DNA of 11,437 nt from Fimousia sp036311565. GTDB lineage: Bacteria > Bacillota > Clostridia > Lachnospirales > Lachnospiraceae. The stretch lies in NCBI GenBank assembly GCA_036311565.1, contig JAXJPR010000046.1, forward strand, positions 1 through 11,437. Direction: 5' to 3'. The notes below the pieces were generated by a model. That model had not been told where the DNA came from and did no database searches. It saw only the letters and a list, made by a program, of their open reading frames with translations. This document shows positions 1-5,821 of this stretch, in pieces. Made by a program: the position numbers and the translations under genes. Position 1 is the stretch's first letter. The number at the start of each line of letters is the position of its first letter.

Positions 1-438
1 ATGACAATTCCAGAAGCAAAAGCGGCCTTGGATGGCGGAAGTATTGATGCTGCTCTGGTTGCAGGTGCAACGGCGTATCAGTCAGAACAGCAGGGATATC
101 ATTTGATTGCTGACGGAGAAGGTCTGATTGATGCAAGTATTGCTGTAGCAGTTACAAATGAATTTTACAATAAATATCCTGAAGTAATTGAAAAGTTGAC
201 ACAGGCACAGGAGGCAATCGAAGAATTCATGAATGAAAATGAATCAGAAGCATTGGAAATTACAGCAAATGCGCTTGACCTCGAAACAGACGCTGTAAAA
301 GAAATGTATGAATACTATGATTTCTCTACAGAAATTACAGAGGAAGACAAGAAGGGATTCCAGAATACGGCCGATTTTATGTATGAATCTGGCATGATCG
401 AGAAGGAGCTGGATGTAGACACATTATTCTATGAATAA
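1..438 (+). CDS. ABC transporter substrate-binding protein, NMT1/SsuA-like (3' part only)
   Basis: This is the C-terminal 145 residues of an extracytoplasmic solute-binding protein of the NMT1/THI5/SsuA-like group, which delivers sulfonates, nitrate, taurine or pyrimidine-type precursors to an ABC importer. The visible part starts near a typical mid-protein segment, in which an alanine-rich stretch leads to G-S-I-D-A-A-L-V-A-G at about residues 13-22. That pattern of counting slots on the ligand side is common in these proteins. A run of amphipathic helices rich in Glu, Ala and Tyr follows, as in the family's C-terminal lobe. Full-length members have about 320-340 residues, so more than half the gene, including any lipoprotein signal, lies upstream of the window. 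The ATG at base 1 is therefore most likely an internal methionine. The gene ends just before a strong terminator, so it is probably the last gene of its operon. The ligand cannot be read from this fragment. Confidence 0.75.
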   Translation: MTIPEAKAALDGGSIDAALVAGATAYQSEQQGYHLIADGEGLIDASIAVAVTNEFYNKYPEVIEKLTQAQEAIEEFMNENESEALEITANALDLETDAVKEMYEYYDFSTEITEEDKKGFQNTADFMYESGMIEKELDVDTLFYE

Positions 439-460
439 TATAAAAATAAAAAATATGAAA

Positions 461-493
461 AAGAAGGCAGCTTTGAAAGCTGTCTTCTTTTTT
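461..493 (+). terminator. Intrinsic terminator after the substrate-binding protein gene
   Basis: A 12-bp stem (461-472 pairing with 478-489, one G-U pair) with a five-base loop is followed by a T run at 488-493. It begins 22 bases after the stop codon and closes the upstream ABC transporter transcript. Confidence 0.9.
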
Positions 494-550
494 ATATGAA
501 AGAAATATTTTGAGCGGTCTAAAGTCTTATTTGATATACATAAAAGCTAT

Positions 551-566
551 AACTTGCTATCAAGTT
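551..566. repeat. Inverted repeat upstream of the symporter promoter (possible operator)
   Basis: AACTTG (551-556) and CAAGTT (561-566) form a perfect 6-bp inverted repeat around CTAT. It ends 7 bases before the -35 box at 574, a position suited to an activator or upstream regulator. No regulator can be named from the sequence. Confidence 0.35.
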
Positions 567-573
567 TTGATTA

Positions 574-602
574 TTGACAATTTATTGTTTCAGACATACA
601 AT
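574..602 (+). promoter_or_regulatory. Sigma-A type promoter for the symporter gene
   Basis: The -35 box TTGACA (574-579) matches consensus and is followed by a 17-bp spacer and the -10 box TACAAT (597-602). Transcription would start near 609, leaving a leader of about 110 bases. The promoter lies downstream of an upstream in-frame ATG at 510, which argues against that codon as the start. Confidence 0.8.
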
Positions 603-705
603 AGAAAAAGTAATCCTATTGGAAAAGTAGGAAAAGAAAGACGCATAATGATATCTGTTTTTTACATATTAAAAACGGTAGATTTAATAGCAACAGGTAT
701 GAGCG

Positions 706-712
706 AAAGGAG
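706..712 (+). promoter_or_regulatory. Ribosome binding site that fixes the symporter start at 720
   Basis: AAAGGAG sits 7 bases before ATG 720. The in-frame ATGs at 510, 648 and 699 have no comparable site, and the peptide they would add does not look like the family's N-terminus. Confidence 0.8.
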
Positions 713-719
713 TATAGAT

Positions 720-2045
720 ATGAATATTAGTGTAGAAAATTTAGGGGCATTGATTATTGAAGTCCTGCTTTTTGGAGTCTTGTATTATTTGGACAATAAA
801 AAACATTTGGATTTTGGAATTTTAACCTTATTGGGAACCGGTTTTGGAGTTTTACTTGGTGTGATTTTCCGGGAAAATCAGGAATATGTCGTAATCTTCG
901 GAAATATTTACACAAGAGTATTGTCTGCATTGGTAATTCCATTATTATTATTTAGTATTATTTCAAGTGTTACCAATCTCGGTGATTCCATTCGTATGAA
1001 ACGAATTGGTCTGAAATCCATTTTGTTTTTACTTTTGAATACATTGATTGCCAGTACCATTACTTTACTTGCATCTGCAGCGCTGCATATTGGCCAGGGA
1101 TTTGAATACCAGACAACGGATTATGCAGCAACAGAAGTTCCATCTGTATTAGATACGATTTTGTCTCTCTTCCCGAATAATATCATTGCTCATTGGCAAA
1201 ATGGCGAAGTAATTCCTATTTTGACTTTTGCAATTATTATTGCAATTGCCTATAATGCCTATGCAGCAGAACATCCGGAAGTAAAACCATTTAAAACCTT
1301 TGTTGATGCAGGCAATAAAGTGTTGGGACAGGCAGTAAACTGGTTGATGGGATTTACTCCATATGCTGTTTTATCTCTGATCGCCCGTGCCGTAGGACAA
1401 AGCAATGTAGCGGAACTTCTGCCGCTGGTTGGAGTATTGATTCTTGCTTATGTGTTGTGCTTTATTCAGTTGTTTGGTGTAGAGAGCATTTTAATTCGAT
1501 TAATTGCAAAATTGAATCCGGTTACTTTCCTAAAAGGAATTGCACCGGCAGCAGTTGTTGCATTTACTTCACAAAGCAGCGTAGGAACGATTCCAGTAAC
1601 CATCCGTCAGTTGAAAGAAAAACTTGGTGTGGATGAAGATGTCGCTTCCTTTACTGCTGGACTGGGTGCCAATCTGGGGATGCCTGGATGCGCAGGAATC
1701 TGGCCGGTATTGCTGGCTGTATTTACAGTAAATACATTGGATTTGGAATACGGAGTATTCAATTTTGTATTTCTTGTATTTCTTACCTTGCTGGTATCAT
1801 TAGGGACAGTGGGAGTACCTGGAACAGCAACCATTGCAGCGACTGCATTATTCACTGTAGCAGGACTTCCAGTAGAAATGATCGTAATCTTTTCTCCAAT
1901 TTCCAGTATTGTTGATATGGCAAGAACTGCAACAAACGTGACAGGGGCAGCAACAGCAGCTGTACTGGTAGCAGAAACCGAAGACCTTCTTGATCATGAG
2001 GTTTATAATCAGGCGGTACAGGTATTTAAAGAAAAGACCGTATAG
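720..2045 (+). CDS. Dicarboxylate/amino acid:cation symporter (DAACS/SDF family), TcyP-like
   Basis: This is a 441-residue polytopic inner-membrane symporter of the sodium:dicarboxylate (GltP/TcyP) family, which takes up acidic amino acids, C4 acids or cystine with cations. The two family signatures are present. The HP1 region carries S-Q-S-S-V-G-T-I-P (284-292), followed by the unwound TM7 segment A-N-L-G-M-P-G-C (317-324). The HP2 region carries G-V-P-G-T (365-369), followed by the TM8 substrate motif D399-M-A-R402-T403-A-T-N406-V-T-G. The TM7 segment departs from the canonical N-M-D-G-T, and the residue after N-V-T-G is Ala410, where glutamate transporters such as GltPh have the sodium-site Asp. 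These departures point away from a classical glutamate carrier and toward a TcyP-like or other branch, so the substrate is uncertain. The gene is monocistronic: it has its own promoter at 574 and a terminator at 2066. Start 720 was chosen for its ribosome site. Confidence 0.9.
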   Translation: MNISVENLGALIIEVLLFGVLYYLDNKKHLDFGILTLLGTGFGVLLGVIFRENQEYVVIFGNIYTRVLSALVIPLLLFSIISSVTNLGDSIRMKRIGLKSILFLLLNTLIASTITLLASAALHIGQGFEYQTTDYAATEVPSVLDTILSLFPNNIIAHWQNGEVIPILTFAIIIAIAYNAYAAEHPEVKPFKTFVDAGNKVLGQAVNWLMGFTPYAVLSLIARAVGQSNVAELLPLVGVLILAYVLCFIQLFGVESILIRLIAKLNPVTFLKGIAPAAVVAFTSQSSVGTIPVTIRQLKEKLGVDEDVASFTAGLGANLGMPGCAGIWPVLLAVFTVNTLDLEYGVFNFVFLVFLTLLVSLGTVGVPGTATIAATALFTVAGLPVEMIVIFSPISSIVDMARTATNVTGAATAAVLVAETEDLLDHEVYNQAVQVFKEKTV

Positions 2046-2065
2046 TAAGAATAATAGAATGATTT

Positions 2066-2098
2066 GCCGGCCGGAGTAGAATCTGGCTGGCTTTTTTT
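2066..2098 (+). terminator. Intrinsic terminator of the symporter gene
   Basis: A GC-rich 10-bp stem (2066-2075 with 2082-2091, two G-U pairs) and a six-base loop are followed by seven T residues at 2092-2098. Confidence 0.92.
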
Positions 2099-2148
2099 GA
2101 GAAAATATAGGACTGTTTTTTATAATAACGTAGAAAAATTCCGTTATT

Positions 2149-2550
2149 TTAATCGTCCACATTGATCAAATTGCTAAAATATTTAGTTTTTCCTGAAAGA
2201 ACATCATCATAGAATCTTTGTTTCCAGTCGATATAGTTCAGACATTCTTGAATTTGTTCCATTTGTTTAAGAAGAGCATCCCGTTTTTGATTCAGGATTT
2301 CTTTTCGCTGAGGAATACTGCTTTCGCCTATGAGACAAAGATTGATATATTCTTTCATTTCTGAAATACTCATACTGCAGTTTTTAAGGCAGTTTAAGCT
2401 CTGAATCCATGCAATATCACGGTCATCAAAGATACGTCGGTTATTTTTATCCCGTTTTACATTTGGAACAAGACCCTGATTGCAGTAAAATTTTAAGGTT
2501 TCATAAGTTAATCCTGTTTGGGAACAGGCATCCTTCATTGTATATATCAT
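2149..2550 (-). CDS. MerR-family transcriptional regulator (AdhR/NmlR-like)
   Basis: This is a 133-residue one-component regulator of the MerR family. The N-terminal winged helix-turn-helix spans about residues 1-70, with a Y-T-M-K-D-A-C-S-Q-T-G-L-T-Y-E-T-L-K-F-Y start and R-R-I-F-D-D-R-D-I wing. A C-terminal dimerisation helix follows at about 83-115. There is no large effector domain, so it belongs with the short MerR proteins that sense metals, thiol-reactive aldehydes or redox state. Cys54, in the segment S-L-N-C-L-K-N-C-S-M-S-I, falls where AdhR-type proteins carry a sensing cysteine; the protein has six cysteines in all (9, 23, 54, 58, 72, 103). It is divergent from the aldo-keto reductase, whose promoter has MerR architecture, so it most likely controls that gene and perhaps itself. 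AGGAGG at 2556-2561 (read on the minus strand) supports ATG 2550. Confidence 0.88.
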   Translation of the reverse strand: MIYTMKDACSQTGLTYETLKFYCNQGLVPNVKRDKNNRRIFDDRDIAWIQSLNCLKNCSMSISEMKEYINLCLIGESSIPQRKEILNQKRDALLKQMEQIQECLNYIDWKQRFYDDVLSGKTKYFSNLINVDD

Positions 2551-2609
2551 GATTTCCTCCTGAAAATATAATCATTTGGCCTGTGTCGAATAAATAATAA
2601 AAGTAACAC

Positions 2610-2640
2610 TTGACCGGTAGTTACTACCGGTTGATATACT
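2610..2640 (+). promoter_or_regulatory. MerR-type promoter of the aldo-keto reductase gene (19-bp spacer)
   Basis: TTGACC (2610-2615) and TATACT (2635-2640) are separated by 19 bp instead of the usual 17. Over-long spacing is the known hallmark of promoters that MerR proteins activate by untwisting DNA. The palindrome at 2613-2631 lies within this spacer, and the regulator gene is divergent next door. Transcription would start near 2647. Confidence 0.78.
2613..2631. promoter_or_regulatory. Palindromic operator, probable MerR-family binding site
   Basis: ACCGGTAG (2613-2620) and CTACCGGT (2624-2631) form a perfect 8-bp inverted repeat around TTA. The site overlaps the 3' half of the -35 box and most of the spacer, exactly where a MerR dimer binds. 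Confidence 0.8.
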
Positions 2641-2682
2641 TGAAGTGTAACACTGGAATATTATTACTTCAAGGAGGCAGAT

Positions 2683-3570
2683 ATGGAATATAAAATCTTA
2701 AGTAATGGAGTCAGAATGCCGCAGTTAGGATATGGCGTATATCAGGTAACAAAAGAGGAATGTGAAAGATGCGTGTTAGATGCGCTGAAAGCAGGATATC
2801 GTTTGATTGATACAGCACAATCTTACTTCAATGAAGAAGAGGTAGGAAATGCAATAAAAAAGAGTGGAATTCCAAGAAAAGAAATTTTCCTAACAACAAA
2901 AGTCTGGATTGAACATTATGGCTATGAAGCGTGCAAAAAATCGATAGATGAGTCTATGAGAAAATTACAGGTAGAATATATGGATCTTATGTTGTTACAT
3001 CAGCCTTTTTCAGATTATTATGGAGCATGGCGGGCATTAGAAGAATACTACGAGGCTGGAAAAATCAGAGCCATTGGTATTTCAAATTTTTATCCAGATC
3101 GAATGATTGATATTGCTACTTTTGCAAGAATAAAACCGATGATCAATCAGATTGAAATTCATCCACACCATCAACAGAAAGAAGCAAAAAAATGGCATAA
3201 TAAGTATGAAATTCAGTTAGAAGCATGGGCACCATTTGGCGAAGGGCGTGGAAATATGTTTGAAGAACCGGTGCTGAAAGAAATTGGAAATAAATACAAT
3301 AAAACATCAGCCCAGGTGATTCTCAGATGGCATTTACAAAGAGGGATTATCATCATTCCAAAGACAACCCATTATGAAAGAATGGTCGAAAATTTTAATG
3401 TGTTTGATTTTGAACTTTCATATGATGAAATGAAAAAAATCTCTGAATTAGATAAAAAGCAGAGTTCCTTTTTCTCACATTATGATCCCAACATGGTAGA
3501 GTGGTTTGGAAAGATGGTGGAAGAAAGAAAAAAGCAGCAGGATTGCAAAAAAGAGAAAAAGAGTTGGTAG
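2683..3570 (+). CDS. Aldo-keto reductase, NAD(P)H-dependent
   Basis: This 295-residue cytoplasmic enzyme of the aldo-keto reductase superfamily (AKR5/YvgN-like group by appearance) reduces aldehydes or ketones to alcohols with NADPH. The full catalytic tetrad is visible: Asp43 (in G-Y-R-L-I-D-T-A), Tyr48, Lys73 (in T-T-K-V-W) and His106 (in L-L-H-Q-P). The family pattern I-G-I-S-N-F (131-136) and the cofactor-binding I-P-K-T-T near 225-229 with E-N at 236-237 are also present. Length is slightly above the usual 275-285 because of a lysine-rich C-terminal tail. AAGGAGG at 2671-2677 supports the start. It sits opposite a MerR regulator with a shared control region, which suggests induction by a reactive aldehyde or other electrophile; the inducer and physiological substrate are not shown by the sequence. 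No T-tailed terminator follows on this strand. Confidence 0.93.
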   Translation: MEYKILSNGVRMPQLGYGVYQVTKEECERCVLDALKAGYRLIDTAQSYFNEEEVGNAIKKSGIPRKEIFLTTKVWIEHYGYEACKKSIDESMRKLQVEYMDLMLLHQPFSDYYGAWRALEEYYEAGKIRAIGISNFYPDRMIDIATFARIKPMINQIEIHPHHQQKEAKKWHNKYEIQLEAWAPFGEGRGNMFEEPVLKEIGNKYNKTSAQVILRWHLQRGIIIIPKTTHYERMVENFNVFDFELSYDEMKKISELDKKQSSFFSHYDPNMVEWFGKMVEERKKQQDCKKEKKSW

Positions 3571-3620
3571 ATATATTTCATTAGGATTTTAAATTGTTTA
3601 TCTTTCTTTCAGACTGGGAG

Positions 3621-3648
3621 TAAAAAGGCGGATTCTTCAGAATCCGCC
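3621..3648 (-). terminator. Intrinsic terminator of the GH13 gene (possibly shared)
   Basis: A perfect 10-bp GC-rich stem (3627-3636 with 3639-3648) has a run of five A on its plus-strand left side, which reads as a T tract on the minus strand. It therefore terminates the GH13 transcript. The plus-strand reductase transcript also runs into the hairpin but meets no T run after it. Confidence 0.85.
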
Positions 3649-3690
3649 AAATATTGAGATTTTCATAAAAATAGCACCAAAACTTTGCTC

Positions 3691-5592
3691 TTATTTCATC
3701 TCACATTCCATAAAATAGGACTGATGAGCCTTTACCGTTAGTTCTATGTGATTCTCATCCAATGAGCGGTAAGTCAATTCTTTTGCAAATACGTCTTTTG
3801 TTTTCTTTGGACCTTTTGCACCGATGACGCCCAGTGGCAGGCAGATATTTTCATCTTTATCACTTGTTGAAATGACAGAAACAAAAGCTTCATCCTGACA
3901 AAAACGTGCAATGGCTATGATAGTTCCTTCATTATAGAGGAACTTCATACCACCTTCAGACAGTGCTTTATGCTTAGCTTTCATCTGTGCCATGGTTTGA
4001 TACATATGATAAATTTCACTATTTTTATAATCTTTTTTCCATGGCATTGGATATCTGCAGCCTTCGATTGTATCATGAAGTCCATCGATTTGTGCTTCAT
4101 CTCCATAGTAAATGGATGCTGCACCGACCAGAATAAACTGGAAAATGATAGAACCTCGGTATTCGTCTGGATTTATAACAGGGTTATTATGTAGCCTTCC
4201 GACGTCATGGCTGTCTATTAAGTTAAATTGATTTTCCCACATTACGTATGGAATTTTTGCCAAATGTTCCATGATACGATTTTTGACGTCCATGGCAGTC
4301 ATTTTATAAGGAACAGTTCTCAAAATTGAATTTTTCTCCATAAATAAATCTGGTTCGCCTAAAAATTGGCGGATCACTCGTGCACACCCATAATAATTCA
4401 TTGGAGAATCCCACGCCTCTCCCTGCAGGTATTTGCCACAGTCACCCCAGTCTTCTGCCAAAATATAAGCCTGTGGATTTTCCTTACGGATACTTTTTTG
4501 AATTTCTGGCCACAGTTCATCTGCCAGCTGAATCTCATTATTTCTTGCAAATGTATTTGCTACATCAAAACGCCATCCATCAATGCTATACGGAGGTTTC
4601 AACCATTTCTTTAATACAGAATTCTGTGACCGGTAAATAATATCTCTCAAAGTATCAGAAGTATAATTTAAAGTTGGTAATTCTGAATTATTAAACCATC
4701 CATGATAGCTATTATCATCTTTAAAAAAGTAATAACTTCTTTCTTCTGAATCTGGGTTGTTATATGCACCCTGAGATTTGTCATAATAGATACATTCTTT
4801 ATTGAACCATTTATGGGAAGTTCCAGTATGGTTGATTGAAATATCCAGAATCAATTTCATATCATTTTCGTGAAGTGCTTTTGACAAATCAGCCAATGCT
4901 TCATCTCCACCAAAATGTGGATCTACATGGAAATAATCAATGCAATCATATTTATGTACAGATGGAGCCGTAAAAATAGGATTTAGATAAACTGCAGTCA
5001 CACCCAGTTCCTTTAAGTAAGGAATTTTTTCCTTGACTCCTTCCAAATCTCCACCATAGAAATCCATACAATATCCTTCTAAATATGGAAGGGGTTCACT
5101 TTCCCAGTCCATCTGGATCGTTGGATGCCCGGCCTGCATATATTCATCAGATTTTACGTCATTTTCTGGATTGCCATTGCAAAAACGTTCTGGAAAAATC
5201 TGATAGAAAACCGCTTTTTTTACCCATGCTGGCTGTTTATAATCTGCAAGTAAAATAAAATCATAGGTATGATCTGGTATATAAGTTGTGATCTCCTTTT
5301 GGTTATAAAAATAAATGATATTTTCACATACGATGTAAAAATGATAATGAATGCGATTTTCTGTTATCTTAAGTGGAGCTTCGTAATATACGAGACCACG
5401 CTCTTTCTTTGTAATATGCATTTCTTCTAAATGTTCAAAACCGTTAGGAAGAGAACGTAAAAATACATGCTGTACTGGAGCATTTTCATACATTCGAAGT
5501 TTTATGGTCACTGTTTCAAAAAGATTTGGAGACGGATTGCTGACGAAGTCAGAGGTTCCATCACTGTAAATACTTTCTAGCCAATTGTTCAT
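3691..5592 (-). CDS. GH13 alpha-glycosidase, neopullulanase/cyclomaltodextrinase type
   Basis: This 633-residue alpha-amylase family enzyme most likely hydrolyses maltodextrins, cyclodextrins or pullulan fragments inside the cell. Residues 1 to about 115 look like an N-terminal beta-sandwich of the CBM34 kind. The TIM barrel follows from about 122 (A-V-F-Y-Q-I-F-P-E-R-F). Conserved regions are D-I-S-I-N-H (250-255), G-W-R-F-D343 (nucleophile), A-E380-D-W (acid/base) and I-D-S-H-D463 (transition-state aspartate). L-P-T-L-N (305-309) occupies the place of the M-P-K-L-N motif that marks the neopullulanase subfamily (GH13_20). There is no signal peptide, so it acts in the cytoplasm on imported oligosaccharides. 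A C-terminal beta domain ends the protein. The length is somewhat above the usual 580-600. No sugar transporter is adjacent and it appears monocistronic. The ribosome site (5598-5606, AGGGGTGAT on the minus strand) fixes the start. The exact specificity among neopullulanase, cyclomaltodextrinase and maltogenic amylase cannot be told. Confidence 0.93.
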   Translation of the reverse strand: MNNWLESIYSDGTSDFVSNPSPNLFETVTIKLRMYENAPVQHVFLRSLPNGFEHLEEMHITKKERGLVYYEAPLKITENRIHYHFYIVCENIIYFYNQKEITTYIPDHTYDFILLADYKQPAWVKKAVFYQIFPERFCNGNPENDVKSDEYMQAGHPTIQMDWESEPLPYLEGYCMDFYGGDLEGVKEKIPYLKELGVTAVYLNPIFTAPSVHKYDCIDYFHVDPHFGGDEALADLSKALHENDMKLILDISINHTGTSHKWFNKECIYYDKSQGAYNNPDSEERSYYFFKDDNSYHGWFNNSELPTLNYTSDTLRDIIYRSQNSVLKKWLKPPYSIDGWRFDVANTFARNNEIQLADELWPEIQKSIRKENPQAYILAEDWGDCGKYLQGEAWDSPMNYYGCARVIRQFLGEPDLFMEKNSILRTVPYKMTAMDVKNRIMEHLAKIPYVMWENQFNLIDSHDVGRLHNNPVINPDEYRGSIIFQFILVGAASIYYGDEAQIDGLHDTIEGCRYPMPWKKDYKNSEIYHMYQTMAQMKAKHKALSEGGMKFLYNEGTIIAIARFCQDEAFVSVISTSDKDENICLPLGVIGAKGPKKTKDVFAKELTYRSLDENHIELTVKAHQSYFMECEMK

Positions 5593-5615
5593 GTCTTATC
5601 ACCCCTGTTATCTAA

Positions 5616-5644
5616 ATTATAAAAACATAATATCAGTTTATAAG
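5616..5644 (-). promoter_or_regulatory. Possible promoter of the GH13 gene
   Basis: On the minus strand a consensus TATAAT lies at 5616-5621, 24 bases before the start codon. The -35 partner at 5639-5644 (CTTATA) is poor. I saw no CcpA cre-like site nearby. Confidence 0.4.
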
Positions 5645-5709
5645 AGAAGATGTAAAGAGGAAGAAATTTAAGAATCAGGAAAGAGTTAATAAAATTAAGT
5701 GAAGTATAA

Positions 5710-5750
5710 AAAAATGTTGCAATTTGACGGAAAAATGTTCTAAAAATGTT
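5710..5750 (+). repeat. Three phased direct repeats upstream of the cstA-like promoter
   Basis: AAAAATGTT occurs at 5710-5718, 5731-5739 and 5742-5750, giving periods of 21 and 11 bp, so the copies lie on the same DNA face. The last copy ends 15 bases before the -35 box. Direct repeats with a period of about 21 bp upstream of -35 are the known layout for LytTR-domain response regulators, a class that controls CstA-family genes in other bacteria. Which regulator binds here is not known. Confidence 0.5.
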
Positions 5751-5765
5751 GAACAATTGACTAAA

Positions 5766-5795
5766 TTGACAAAAAGTTTTAGAATTTATTGTAAT
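5766..5795 (+). promoter_or_regulatory. Promoter of the CstA-family gene
   Basis: TTGACA (5766-5771) is followed by an 18-bp spacer and TGTAAT (5790-5795, five of six matches). Transcription would begin near 5802, leaving a short leader that carries the AAGGGGG ribosome site at 5807-5813. Confidence 0.65.
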
Positions 5796-5821
5796 GACTA
5801 AAAGAAAAGGGGGAATTCTTT

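Noticed and set aside
653..683. Leader hairpin as a riboswitch or attenuator
   Set aside because: The stem is AT-rich and bulged with no T tract, and no known riboswitch core is visible.
510..719. N-terminal extension of the symporter from an in-frame ATG at 510
   Set aside because: A near-consensus promoter at 574-602 lies inside it, no ribosome site precedes 510, and a good one precedes 720. The extra peptide is not family-like.
1848..2162. 104-codon minus-strand ORF over the end of the symporter gene
   Set aside because: It overlaps a well-supported gene and its terminator, and its cysteine-rich product looks like an antisense artefact.
3571..3690. Dedicated plus-strand terminator for the aldo-keto reductase
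   Set aside because: The only strong hairpin here has its T tract on the minus strand, so it is assigned to the convergent GH13 gene.
5593..5821. CcpA cre site controlling the GH13 or CstA-family gene
   Set aside because: No sequence close to the cre consensus was found by eye in this intergenic region.
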